The notes under the pieces were generated by a model that made no database searches, had not been told where the DNA came from, and saw nothing but the letters and a program-made list of their open reading frames with translations. 64,000 nt of DNA from Delphinus delphis (Eukaryota > Chordata > Mammalia > Artiodactyla > Delphinidae). Below, one piece after another: positions 1-11,104 of this stretch (its first letter is position 1; each line of letters starts with the position of its first letter). The stretch lies in the NCBI RefSeq assembly GCF_949987515.2, contig NC_082698.1, positions 3,443,455 to 3,507,454 on the forward strand, given 5' to 3'. The position numbers and the translations under genes are program-made.

Positions 1-169
1 CTCCCCACAAAAAAGGAGGTGACGCTTCCCATCACACAACTTCCGGTGTTTTTCCTTGTAGAGCCGATCACATTTATCACTTAATAATTTATTTAAATCA
101 AATTTACCTTTTAGACTTACTTTTTTCCTTTAGGAAAAAAGGGACCCTGTCCATCTCCAAGATGACAGA

Positions 170-215
170 GAATTCTGCTGTAATATAGTAAATACTTGTT
201 GAATGAATGGACAAA
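170..215 (+). repeat. L2/MIR-type 3' tail relic
   Basis: The stretch ends with an AAATACTTGTTGAATGAATG motif, which is typical of the 3' terminus of mammalian L2 elements, where 'AATAAATGTTTGTTGAATGAA' variants are common. Only the tail is recognisable and upstream sequence is too diverged to place. It could be a chance match, since the motif is short. Confidence 0.4.
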
Positions 216-1575
216 CCCATTCGTTAAGCAAACAATGTTTTAATTGAAGGTGGGCCGTGAGAAAGCGTAGGAAACAATTTGAAATGAAGAATCAGCAAAG
301 TTAAGAACAAAAATTCAAGTCTGGTGTATAAAGAGCAGCCTAACAAAAGTCGCGTTATAAAATTGCAAACCTGTGTAAGTGCAAAATGCAGTGGAGAATC
401 AGAGTTGGTGCATAACAGCATTTTGTGTTATTAGGATTCTCTTTTATGGGTAAGGCGACTTGACTTAGAGTCATTAGAAAGGGCATTTGTTGGCTTGAAT
501 GAGTAGGTCCCACTCGTCATGCGGATGCCCATGCAGCTGGGTGCAGGTCCCCACTAGAGCCATCAGACTGTCCATGAGAAGTGGGGCAGGGGTGGGCTGC
601 TGACCTGACGGAAGAAAAAATATCTACTATGAGTTTCTCGGTTAGGCAATCTAATAGACATTTAACTCCTGGTGGCATGCCCTACCTATGGTAGCCTTTT
701 AATTTATTATCCACACCAGACATTTGGAGAGTGAGAGAGGCTCTATTTGTAACAATACTGGAATACTGGGTAAAAAGCAAGAGTGCCTTTCGCAAATCAG
801 GGCATAGGGTCACCCTAGCTGGGAGGAAGACAGAGAGGGGGATTTCTGTCCAGGGAGGAGCAACAGGGCTGAATTATGACCTGAAAGGAACAAGGGGTCA
901 TGATTACGATGAGAAGAGGGAAGAGGTCCATGGAAAGGGACCCAGGCTCCTTTTCCCAAGCCAACCATTGTGGGCGACCGCGATATTAATTTAAAGGGTC
1001 GTTGTAAGGAAATGGAAGGCAGTTCCCTATGGACCCAGTTATATCTTTAGAGATTGCTCTTGTCCAAAAATAACGATTTCCTTCTTTGTGAATTACATAC
1101 CACCAAGAGGTTCTGCCTTCTCGACTTCCTCAGAAAAATTTCCAAATCGCCTTACAATAATTCTCAAATAACACATGCTGGTCGCCCCAAACAAGAGAGA
1201 GAATGGTACAAGGGGAAAGAGCCCTGGAGCAGGGGTTGGTATCCTTGCTGCCACTAACTAATTGAGTATCTTTGGTTTAGCTCTGCTTCCTTTATAAAAT
1301 GGGCTTAATGCAAAAAATTGGCATGGTCCCTCCTCCGAGCTCTGACATGACTGGGTTCTGATGCTAAGTGTGAGACCCCATCTTTGCAAGCCAAGAGACC
1401 ATAGGCTACTTGGGGAAATATGGCAAAGACACGAAGTAACAACACAAACAGCAGATATGATAGAGGGCTGTGCTTTGTGTGTGGACAACAAACCCGGAAG
1501 AGGCTCAGGGAGTCCAGTGTCTGGGGCCTCTGGGGAGGGCTGTGGACACTGCCCGCGGACTTTTCTGTGCAGGTG
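216..1575. other. Unique intergenic DNA, nothing recognised
   Basis: This is AT-rich to balanced sequence with only short open frames (under 90 codons), none with a recognisable protein signature. I see no clear LINE, SINE or DNA transposon terminus. It may hold decayed repeats below the limit of recognition by eye. Confidence 0.5.
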
Positions 1576-1579
1576 ACGT

Positions 1580-2535
1580 CAGTGACATCCCCTCCTCCCC
1601 TGAGTCCTCTGGAGCTCTGCCCAGCGCATTTCCACCCAGGTGTCAGGCTGTCACTTCAGATTCCGCACATCGCACCCAACCCCTCATCTCCTTCCAGGCA
1701 AGCCAGCCCCCCGGGTCCCCTCAGAGGCGCCATCGTTTATTTCCAAGTCACCTGTGTTGGAATCTTGGGTCACTTCCCCTGCTGGCCTCCTCCACCCCCC
1801 GTCAGCCTGGCCTCGTGGTGCTGCGTTCTGCGTGCACACCTTGCACACCTGCCTCTCCTTCCTGTCCAGTGACTGCCGTGGCCGAGGTTAGGTCTCAGTC
1901 ACCTGTTGCTGAAATTCTTAGAAGGTTGTCACAGTCGGTTTCCTCTCCCCAAACTTCCTTCTCATTCAGTTCATCTCACACATCATTGTCAGATCCATAG
2001 TGCTAAAATGTTGCTTAAAAATGTTAAATTTCCCTTTTTAAAACAATTCCTGATTAACTACAAGATCAAATAAAAACTCGAGCCTACAATTCATGGCTTT
2101 TCACAATCTGGCCCAATCTATGGGCACTTACATTCTTTATGACCCACTTTGCTCCACTTGGACGAGGCTGTGCTCTTACCTGCAGAGGCCCAGCACCTTC
2201 TTGCCTGGAGGTTCCCCCCTGCAGCTCCCGTTACCTGCAGCGCCGGCACCTTCCCTGCGGGCACCTTCTCTGCTTGCTTTCTCTGAACAACTGTCATCAG
2301 AGTTCGGGTCAGCCAGCAAGGGCTTCTCCGCTCATCCAGGCCATAGGGATTTCTCCTTCGGAGGAACGCTTCTAGGCTTTCCCTTCATCACTTAGTCCTA
2401 TTCATTGTCGTGTTTTGTTAGTTTCCATTTTAAGAGCATTTTGTTTTCCCTATTAGATTGTAAATATTTTGCAGATAGGCGTTCTGTCTTAATTCTTTAA
2501 CCACAATGCCTATTGTAATTCTAAGGAAAGCATTT
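1580..2535 (+). repeat. L2 LINE relic, 3' portion
   Basis: The order of features follows the 3' part of mammalian L2. There is a pyrimidine-rich 3' coding/UTR stretch, then a segment equivalent to 'feeding TTCAAGGCC / CACAATCTGGCCC' at about 2099-2115, then a GACCCACTTTGCTCC-like stretch. It closes with 'AGATTGTAAATATTTTGCAG', the diverged form of the L2 'AGACTGTAAGCTCCTTGAGG' motif, near 2454-2473. Open frames across this interval (up to 176 codons) are consequences of the C-rich composition and show no conserved residues. The element is ancient and transcriptionally dead. Confidence 0.6.
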
Positions 2536-2539
2536 CTCG

Positions 2540-4060
2540 GACTCCTTCAAGGCCAGCAGTTGTGCTTGGGATAACAACAAAAAATGCATTGTCATTTCCA
2601 TGGACGTAGAGATTTATAAAATAGAGGGCTGTATAAAATGGTTATAGGTCATAGGTTATTAGCACTTAAATGTATGGATAACATGGGGCTATTGAAGGAT
2701 TTGTAAAACATTCTCATGGAAAGTTCTGGAAAACAGATTTGTTTTATAAAATTCTTGACTTTCAATATGTATGTTCATTTATCTCCAGGCATATAAAGCT
2801 TTCCATGTTCCAGAAAGAACACATCACTTGGATGGGATAACATGTGCGAGTGTTTTGAAATCTTAAAGCACTATAAACAGATGCAGGTTTATTTTTATTA
2901 ATGACAAAATTTCCTTAAGTAATAACCTAAGAAAGAAGGATAGAGTGAACAGTTTTATAATGTCATTCAAACAGCAAGAGCTCATCTCTCCTGGCTGGAG
3001 AATACTGTGATCTCTCTTTTCTTCCTAATTCTCCTCCCTTCTGGCAAAGGTGAATCTTGCCAAAAATCATGATTTGTGTGAGAGCAGTGAATTAGTTATC
3101 ACGGCCCCGTTGCATGTCTATGGGAGACTGGAATGCGTTTCCATCGCTGCTGGCAGCCCTCTCTTTAATTGTTATGTTTTGGGAAGTTAGTTGTATATTG
3201 CATTAAACTGACAAAATACATAGTTGGGGCCTCTCTATATTTTATTCATTGTTGAAAAAGTTGAAGTTAGTTGTTCACTTAATACTCCAAGCTGATGGGG
3301 CATTTCATTATCTTACCACTAATACACTCTAGAAAATGGAATCATTAGAGAACAGAAACCATTGAAGTGTAAACATGTGAATAATTTACACTTTCAACCA
3401 GTGTTAAATAAAAGGTTTTCATCCAGATAGAGATCTGAGAATAAATATTCATTTCTAATTTCCAGTGAGTAAACTTTATCTCATTTTAAAAGTCTTTCCA
3501 TTTGATTTTTTTTCCCCCTGGAAGATAATGGCAAATTTGACGTGGACACATTTGGGAATAAAATTTCCCTCTGGTCAACACAACCATGAAGAGTTATTAT
3601 GAAAATCAAAATTTGAAATAATTGCAGACATTGTAATGAGTAGCCATCTTAGGATACTTGCCCCCTCTTACCCTCAGAGGGTTACCTTCCTGGTGTCGTT
3701 TTCCTGGGGGATGGGAAAAGGAAGCAGAGGAGAGAAATTGCCTCTCAATGTGGACAGTTTGTTGGATGCTTGCCAGCCTGGGTAGAGGCCTGGCTCACAG
3801 ACAGAAGTCAGCTTCTATCTCACCAGCCAGTGTCTCCATAGGCCTTGACGTAGAGGAAGAGCGTGTGGCTTAAGAAATGTTTGGGAGATGCCAAGCCACC
3901 ACTGAATCAGGGGACCTGCTGGTACTACTCAGGTTGGGACGGGTCCAGGACCATCCCCAGTGGAATCCTCTGCTGTCACACCCAGCTCCCCAACCTGCCT
4001 TTCTTGTTTGCCCTTCTGGAAGCATTGTAGAGTTAGGCCTAGCTGCTGTTTTTTCTTTTC
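2540..4060. other. AT-rich unique DNA
   Basis: No repeat family is recognised across this interval. The part from about 2600 to 3640 is AT-rich, contains many homeodomain-like TAATT/ATTA words and lacks simple repeats. The part after about 3650 is more GC-balanced. Short frames near 3658-4068 show no family resemblance. Conservation analysis would be needed to decide whether the AT-rich half is functional. Confidence 0.4.
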
Positions 4061-4064
4061 CTTT

Positions 4065-4310
4065 TTAAAAGGGATTTCTTGAGACATAACTTACATGCTA
4101 TAAAACTGACTCATTTTAAGCACCCAATTCAATTATTTGTTAGTGGTGCCGCCATCACCATCGTCTAAGTTTAGAACATTTCCGTCTCCCCAGAAAGAAA
4201 CCTTGTGCCCATTTGCAGCCCCTCCCAGATTTCTGTTTACTCTACCCCCATTGGCTCGCATACCGCCTAGGTTGTTGTTTGCACTCAGTATGTAATTGTC
4301 GGGTGAATGC
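4065..4310 (-). mobile_element. L1M 3' end fragment
   Basis: Reading on the plus strand, the run TTGAGACATAACTTACATGC followed by a stretch ending in GAAAGAAACCTTGTGCCCAT and CCCCTCCCAGATTTC is the reverse complement of the 3' UTR of older mammalian L1 elements (L1M group). The fragment is 5' truncated on its own strand and carries no coding sequence. Divergence is visible throughout, so the insertion is old compared with the L1 3' end immediately beyond it. Confidence 0.7.
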
Positions 4311-4424
4311 ATTTGACCACGTGGACTCGCGTTATGGGTTTCAGAGCCTTATGGAATGTCTGAGTGGAAATGAGCTATTTTTTGTAAATTAGGCAGTGTA
4401 CCTCAAAATATATAGTTACTGGTA

Positions 4425-4812
4425 ACTGTTTTTTATTGGAGTATAATTGCTTTACAGTGCTGTATTAGTCTCTGCTATACAGCGAAGTGAACCAGCTCTG
4501 TGTATACCTATATCCCCTTCCTCTTGGACCTCCCGCCCACCCCACCCCCATCCCACCCCACCCCCATCCCACCCATCTAGGTCACCACAGAGCACTGAGC
4601 TGAGCTCCCTGTGTCATACAGCAGGTTCCCACTAGCTGTTTTACACATGGTAGTGTATGTATATCAGTCCTAATCTCCCATTCATCCTACCCTCCCCTTC
4701 CCCGCCTGTGTCCACATGTCCGTTCTCTACGTCTGTCTCTATTCCTGCCCCGGAAATAGGTTCATCTGTACCATTTTTCTAGATTCCACATATATGCGTT
4801 AATCTACGATAT
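4425..4812 (-). mobile_element. LINE-1 3' UTR fragment (cetartiodactyl-type)
   Basis: The plus strand begins TTTTTTATTGGAGTATAATT and continues through a pyrimidine-rich C stretch to ATTCCACATATATGCGTTA. This is the reverse complement of the 3' UTR of relatively recent artiodactyl/cetacean L1 elements. A closely similar copy lies at about 60.88-61.29 kb in the same orientation. The element is severely 5' truncated. A small CACCCC/ATCC minisatellite (about 4538-4574) has expanded inside its pyrimidine tract. Confidence 0.8.
4538..4574. repeat. Minisatellite, 16-bp unit CACCCCACCCCCATCC
   Basis: The 16-base unit is repeated twice in tandem with a partial third copy, inside the C-rich part of an L1 3' UTR. 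It probably arose by replication slippage in the tract. Confidence 0.8.
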
Positions 4813-5462
4813 TTGAAATGAGGTAGGAAAGCTCATGTAGTCTAAACTTTTCATTTTATAGTCGAGGAAGCTAGCTAACTGTCCACTCCATGGTTAATGA
4901 GGGTCAGTGAGGGTCTGGGATTCAAGGTTAGGTGACTGTGGTCTTAGCCTAAGAGGAGGCACACGTGCCAGCAGAGAGCTTTCGAGCTGCTCTGGAGTCA
5001 AGATGATCTGTGAGAGCCAGACCCCGCCGGTGGTTTACTGTATTGTCCGTACGGCCTTAATCACTCCGTATGGCCTAATGTCCCCACGGAGGCAGAGGGG
5101 GGCTGTGGCTGGTTGAGGTGTCCCTGCCTGACTGGTCTCGCAGCTGACTTTATATACAAAGTTGGGACCCACTGTTGCTTTGTTTTTGTCTCCTCCCTGG
5201 TCCTCTCTCTTTTCTCTTGAAAACCCCTTGTTTTTTCCTTCCACCCCAGAATCAGCTGTCTCTCTGCCTGGGAACTGGCCCTTCTCAGGCCTCCCGTACT
5301 TCCCCGATGACAAGCCTGCACTGTAAGCAGCATCCGTGATCCCTGGACTGTTCTCGGAAAATAGGAGGAAGAGAGGTACGTGCATCTTCTCTGGGTCTTT
5401 TCTATTTAAGCAGATGGTGGTTGCTCAGATGGTCCAAAGTGTGTTTTTTTCTTTTCTTTCTG

Positions 5463-5670
5463 TTTTTTTTTTTTTTTTGCGGTATGCGGGCCTCTCACTG
5501 TTGCGGCCTCTCCCGTTGCGGAGCACAGGCTCCGGACGCGCAGGCTCAGCGGCCATGGCTCACGGGCCCAGCCGCTCCGCGGCATGTGGGATCTTCCCGG
5601 ACCGGGGCACGAACCCGTGTCCCCTGCATCGGCAGGCGGACTCTCAACCACTGCGCCACCAGGGAAGCCC
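5463..5670 (-). mobile_element. CHR-type tRNA-derived SINE, copy 1
   Basis: On the minus strand the element starts GGGCTTCCCTGGTGGCGCAG. It carries an A-box-like TGGCGCAGTGG and a B-box-like GGTTCGTGCCC, the internal RNA polymerase III promoter inherited from a tRNA. A CpG-rich unique body and a poly-A tail (the T tract at 5463-5478 on the plus strand) follow. Possible short target duplications CTGTTTT flank it (5460-5466 and 5672-5678). The body is almost identical to the copy at 33.7 kb, with about three differences, so the insertion is young. It depends on L1 machinery for mobility and encodes no protein. It is not a functional tRNA gene. Confidence 0.9.
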
Positions 5671-5689
5671 CCTGTTTTCATTATTTGAT

Positions 5690-7325
5690 TCACAGAATTT
5701 TTGTAATCAAAACTATGCAGAGTGAGTTTTCCAAAGAATTTCTTTTTCTAATATGCAAACTTCTGTTCAAATTCCAAAACCAGATTATAAACAGATACAA
5801 TTTCTCAGAACATCTCCAAAGGGGCCATTTACAAGAGCTTGCTCAAAGAACAATGCATTATTACAAAGAATTATGTCATTTTCAAAGATATTTCAGACCA
5901 GTGGATCAAATTCTCGCATATCTCTCCTGATTAAATTCTACTGATTAAATCAGTTGTGATTTATCTGATGATTATGACCATAAACCATAAAATGAAAAAG
6001 ATCTTTTGATTTGAAAATTGGTCATTAAAATAATATTCTCTAAATTCCCCGTTGATATTTCATTTCAACAAATAAACATGTTTGATCTTTATATTTGTGC
6101 TAAAAATCTAGTTTATCTTTTATCTAGGAAATATAAAAGGAAATATAAATGTATGTTTTTCCTAAAAATATATAGAAATCAATAGCAATCTTACATATGA
6201 TCTGTAAGCAGTTAGCACATTAGTGGAAAACATAATTAGTGTTCCTATTCACAAAAGCATCCTAGAATAAAATACTGACCTAGGAAAAAATATTAAGAAG
6301 ATGACTATTGAAACAAAAGAAGAAAACTACAAGATTTTGCCAAGAAATATAAAAATAAGGTTTGAATGAATAAAAGGACATACTAGGTTCTGGATGTAAA
6401 GACTCAATACGGTTATTACGATATGTAAGTTTTTGGTATTTTCTTAGGTAAACTATGAAATATTAAAAGACTTTTTAGACCATAATTCATTCTATCAACA
6501 TTAAAAAAAATCTATTAGACTGTGGCATTGGAGTCATAGCCTCAGTGTGGTTTTGAATCTCCCCAAGATGCTTTCTGCAACCCAAGGAAACAAAATAGGG
6601 TAGTGAAGGACGTAAGATTGCAGACTACAAAAACTAGGTGACAAAGAAACTCCAGCTGAACCCCAGAATATGGAAGGGGCTGGCCAAACCACCCCCAGCC
6701 AAGGCAGCGAGGCATCAATTGTGTGCTGCCGATGGGCTGAGGGCGTGCCTCTGTCGTCAGTCAAGCATCTCACACTGAATGTGCAAACGTAGTCACAGTT
6801 GGCCAGGCTGGGAGACGTTCTCAGATCATGTTGCAGGGAGAGCAGAAATGGTTGTACAGGTAGGCTCTGGGCCACAAAGCTGCTTCAACAGCCTAGCCCT
6901 TGGGCATCTCAGGTGAGCAGGAAATGCGCTGAGAGGAACAGAGCCTCACTCTGAGGGAGAACGCGGGATCAGAAGCCAAGCTGAGCAGGGCAGGCACAGT
7001 GGGGTCCGGAGGGCAGAGAGGCGCAGGCAGTGAGCAGGGAGGCCTAGAGGGAGCCTCCCGGTGAACGTTCCAACAACCAAACCCAAAACCAACAGGTGAC
7101 AAGACTGTCCTGAGGGTAAGACCTGCCGTAGGAAACCCAGAACCAGACTGAGACACATTCCAGTACCAGACTCGACCTGGAGACAGAGCAGTGGCCACAC
7201 AGAGTCCACGTTTTCAGCCATTCATGGCTTCCTGAGATAGAGTTCGACTTTAGTCTACATACTGAAAAGGGTGCTGCATACGTGAGCAAATTGACCCAGG
7301 ATGGAAGAGCCCTAGATGTGTCCCA
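5690..7325. other. AT-rich then mixed DNA, no gene seen
   Basis: From 5690 to about 6530 the sequence is strongly AT-rich with no repeat that I can name. From about 6530 to 7325 it is more GC-balanced and may be the upstream part of the ancient LINE that becomes recognisable at about 7.33 kb, but I cannot align it by eye. Open frames of about 100 codons on the minus strand show no family signature. Confidence 0.4.
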
Positions 7326-7329
7326 GGAA

Positions 7330-9470
7330 AGCTATTGGGCTTTGAAAAATAAGGAAAACGTTCTTTGAGAATCCAGGCAACATGTCAAAATAACTTGTAA
7401 GAGAAAGAAAATGAGAGTGGTGTCAACCTTCTCAACAGAAACACTTTATGCAAGAAAGCAACGTTTTAAAGATTGTCAAGAAAAGAAAGTGTGATGGGAG
7501 GATTTCACAAGCCACGCGGCTTTCCTTCAAGTGCAAAGGCCACAGAGAAACTGCAGCGGACATTCAAGAACTCAAGGACAGCGTTCCTGTGCGTCCTTCC
7601 TGGGAAGAGTCTATGCGAGAGAGGGTGTCAGGCAACCACAAAGTAATTAGGAAAGACTCGGCATAAAGCGTTTCAGAAGGTGTTGAAGATACTTAACTGC
7701 AGGACTAAGGCTGAAAGATGCAAATAAGGATGACAAGTTAGTCCTGTGCTGTGTGCTCTGACGATGCTGAAACGATGTAAGAAAAAACACGAGGAGAAAG
7801 AGGAGAGTAGACAGACTCGCTGCTCGGTTACCCGGTAGGTATTAGCTAAGAATAAAATGTCAGTTGCAACTGATAAATCAAGTAGTAACATCTTACGTAT
7901 ATTAGGAGTATGAAGATTAACACTGCTGCTAGCTTCTAACAATTTGGTGGTTGGGGGAAGAGGAACAGAAAAGGGACAGAATTACTAGTTACCAGTTAAA
8001 GTCTATTGCCATAATTGAGAACGATTTTTAATCAGGATTCTGGGAGAAATTCAGCCATATGGAAAATGATTTGATTTTCTCCCTTCTCCCATGATGGAAC
8101 TAACTATGCATCATTTTAGGTGCTTAAGAGATGTCTTTTTTTAAAGATCTAAAATAGATGCCTTCGAGTCTAATTCTCTTGCAAAATCGGATATTCAGCT
8201 TTGTTTATACCTGGCTATATTGAGATTGTCTGATTAATCTAGAGAGGAGACGGGGGCTATCATGCAAAGTTATTAGTAACAAGAGAAACACTAGAAGAAA
8301 AATATAAGCCTCCATAAATACCAAGTCTGGTAAATAATACCAGAATAGTAGAGAACAGGACCGTATAGTGACAGGCTTTGAATATGCATCTGTGTGAATC
8401 ATGATATACATAATATACCTACACATACATACGTACATATAAACGTGTATATATTACATGAGACTACGTGAAAGAACCAAACTCAACATATTGTTATATC
8501 AGTAAACGTAACTCACGCATTTAAAGAATTATGTCAGATTGGCTCACAAAGCAGCAACTCAAAGCTGTATCCAGGAGATGTGCCTAATACAAAGGAATTG
8601 AGCAAAATAAATAAAATGCTGGTAAGGATGCAAATACTAATTGAAAGAAAGCAGGTGTTGCAATTTGATAATAGACAAGGTAGAATTCAGCCCCATAAGA
8701 CTTAAATGTAAAAAAAAGGATATATTATAATGCTAAAAGCCACACTTCACAATGAAGATATAAATATTATTCGTATGTATGCATTAGATTACACAGATGT
8801 GACCCTCATATAACAGAAACCACAGGAAAGGAAAGAAGAAATGAACAGGGGTTCACTGGCGTAGGAGCTATAGACAGGCATATACAGTAGGGCAATTTAC
8901 CCTTTCAGTCCTAGACAGATCAAGATGGCAAAAAAATCAGTGTGGATAATACTCACCTACCTTATTCATTATGTAGAAGACCAAACAACACAGAAAATAA
9001 GGTAGACTTTGTGGATATACTTCAAATTTTGTACCCCCATCATAGAGAGCATACCTGCTTTCCAAGTACACATTCACCAAAAAAATTACCATATATTAGG
9101 CCATAAAGAAAACCTCAGTAAATTCCAAAAAATATAAATAATACACACCACCCTCACTGACTAAATGCAATAAAACCAGGAATTAATAAGAAAATAAAAA
9201 ACAAAAGTCACTTTCACCTGGAAAAACAAAACCATCTATTAACAACTCTTGGGTCAAAGGGGAAATAAACAAACTTGCAGAATTTCTAAAACTGTTCTAA
9301 GGAAAACTTAGTGTATCAGGATCTATGGGATACAGCTAAACAAAACTCACAGGAAGATCTATCACCAAAAATGGAAACAAACGAGTTATATTAGAACTCA
9401 AAAGGCTGGAAAAGAACAAACAATTCCAAGAGGAATTTGTAAAAATACATGTATCAGACATATACCTCCT
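7330..9470 (+). mobile_element. Ancient L1 relic (L1M/HAL1-like), coding orientation plus
   Basis: Around 7440-7640 the sequence follows an old LINE pattern in which CAACAGAAACACTTTATGCAA is followed by a TTTCCTTCAAGTGCAAAGGC-type motif. Between about 9070 and 9360, ACCATATATTAGGCCATAAA, GGGTCAAAGGGGAAAT and GATCTATGGGATACAGCTAA are recognisable decayed versions of the LINE-1 ORF2 endonuclease-to-RT linker region. There are many frameshifts and stops, so no protein is made. The exact subfamily and internal boundaries cannot be set without alignment. The two ends could belong to separate insertions. Confidence 0.6.
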
Positions 9471-10390
9471 CTGTCCAAGGGGCAACTTAAATAGTGCAGG
9501 AAATCGCTGTACCTGGGAGATTAGGTCCTGGGGGGGAGGTGGGGTACATGTGTGGTTACTTTTTGATTTCTTTTGTAGATATTGGTGTATTCTGGTTTTC
9601 TACATTTCTTTAGTCAATTGTGGAGCACTCAGAATTTTGTAAAACACTGTCCATTTAATCAACATTTAAAATTTATTGGTCCAAAGTTATGCATTGTAGT
9701 ATATTAAGAACTGGTACCATGAATGTAGGTGTGTACACTTATGATTCTAAGATTCTCTGTCTCCTGAGCTTGGGCTACCTCTCTGAGATCTCTTTCCGTA
9801 GATTTTGGGCTGGTATTTCCTTACAATATTGATGTGGGTTTTTTTGTTTGTCCATTACAGGATGCAAAAGATCTCTTTATTTTTTATAACTGCATCTACA
9901 TATTTTATTTTTAGTTATTTTTTGCACTAAGGTTAAATTTTTAAATTTTACTTAAAATAAATTGAGGTATAGTTGATTTACAATATTATATAAGTTTAAG
10001 GTGTACAACATAGTGATTCACAGTTTTTACAGTTTATGCTCCATTTATATTATTGTAAAATATTGGTTATATTCCCTGTGCTGTACAATATATCCTTGTA
10101 ACTCCTTTTATACATAGCACTTTGTAACTTTTAATCCCCATTCCTATTTTGCCCCTCCCTACTGCTAACCACTAATTTGTTCTCTGTATCTGTGAATCAG
10201 TTTCTTTTTTGTTGTACTCGCTAGTTTGTTTTATTTCTTTTGGATTCCACATATAAGTGATATCATACAGTATTTGTCTCTCTCAGTCTGACCTATTTCA
10301 CTAAGCATAATACCCTCTAAGTCCATCCATGCCATTACAAAAAGCAGAATTTATTATCTTTTATGGCTGAGTAATATTCCATTATATAAA

Positions 10391-10393
<3 letters not shown>

Positions 10394-10447
<54 letters not shown>
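10394..10447. repeat. (AT)n microsatellite inside L1 ORF2
   Basis: About 26 uninterrupted AT dinucleotides lie between the codons for the conserved KKMW and MEYYSAIK motifs of the L1 ORF2 relic. In the minus-strand frame the tract reads as an alternating Tyr-Ile run, so the reading frame is still open across it. Confidence 0.95.
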
Positions 10448-10452
<5 letters not shown>

Positions 10453-10755
10453 CACATCTTCTTTATCCATTCTTCTGTTGATGGACACTTAGATTGCTTC
10501 CATATTTTCACAATTGTAAATGATGCCACCATGAACATTGGGGTGCATGTATCTTTTAAAATTAGTGTTTTTGTTTTCTTCAGACATATACCCAGGAGTG
10601 GGATTGCTGGGTCATATGGTAGTTCTATTTTTAGTTTTTTGAGGACCCTCCATATTGTTTTCCTCAGTGGCTGCACCAATTTAAATCCCACCAACAGTGT
10701 GCAGGGTTCCCTTTACTCCACATCCTTGCCAACACTTTCTATTTGTCGTCTTTTT

Positions 10756-10973
10756 TTGTTTGTTTGTTTGTTTGTTTTGTTTTTGGTACGCGGGCCTCTC
10801 ACCGCTGCGGCCTCTCCCATTGCGGAGCACAGGCTCCGGATGCGCAGGCTCAGCGGCCATGGCTCACGGGCCCAGCCGCTCCGCGGCATGTGGGATCCTC
10901 CCGGACCGGGGCACAAACCCGTGTACCCTGCATCAGCAGGCGGACTCTCAACCACTGCGCCACCAGGGAAGCC
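10756..10973 (-). mobile_element. CHR-type SINE, copy 2, nested in L1
   Basis: This is a full-length CHR-like SINE with tRNA-like head, B-box and CpG-rich body. Its (CAAA)n-type tail is seen on the plus strand as repeated TTTG units at about 10756-10785. It is flanked by a perfect 17-bp target duplication CTATTTGTCGTCTTTTT at 10739-10755 and 10974-10990. The duplication consists of L1 ORF2 sequence, so the SINE inserted after the L1. Internal differences (for example TGTACCC for TGTCCCC, CATCAGCAGG for CATCGGCAGG) are mostly CpG decay. Confidence 0.95.
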
Positions 10974-11104
10974 CTATTTGTCGTCTTTTTGATATTAGCC
11001 ATTGTGACAGGTTTGAGGTAATATCGCATTGTGGTTTTGATTTACATTTCTCTGATGCTTAGTGTTGTAGAGCATCTTTTCACGTGCCCATTGACCATCT
11101 GTCT

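Larger units (their letters stand above)
9940..11100 (-). mobile_element. LINE-1 3' portion: ORF2 C-terminus and 3' UTR
   Basis: On the minus strand the frame at 10335-10694 reads an ORF2 C-terminal segment. It includes IELPYDPAIPLLGI, DTCTPMF, FTIVKIWKQSKCPSTEEWI and MEYYSAIK, all hallmark residues of LINE-1 ORF2p downstream of the reverse transcriptase domain. The 3' UTR follows and reaches GAGGTATAGTTGATTTACAA near 9962 on the plus strand. The element is 5' truncated near 11.1 kb. A CHR SINE is inserted within it (10756-10973), and an (AT)n tract sits inside the last part of ORF2. It is non-autonomous debris. Confidence 0.88.

Noticed and set aside
1470..2000. 176-codon plus-strand frame
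   Set aside because: It lies in C-rich L2-related sequence, has two competing overlapping frames of similar length and no conserved motif.
5600..5670. tRNA-like sequence with A- and B-box on the minus strand of each SINE
   Set aside because: It is the tRNA-derived head of a SINE. It lacks a complete cloverleaf and is followed by SINE body, so it is not called as a tRNA gene.
5336..5930. Several overlapping open frames (up to 169 codons) across 5.3-5.9 kb, repeated near 10.7, 33.7, 56.2 and 63.5 kb
   Set aside because: The same peptide (for example MAHGPSRSAA and RVPCIGRRTLNHCA) appears at all five CHR SINE copies. It is translated SINE sequence, not a gene family.
10335..10694. Possible functional L1 ORF2
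   Set aside because: Only the C-terminal part is present. It is 5' truncated, split by a SINE and carries an (AT)n expansion, so it cannot encode a working protein.
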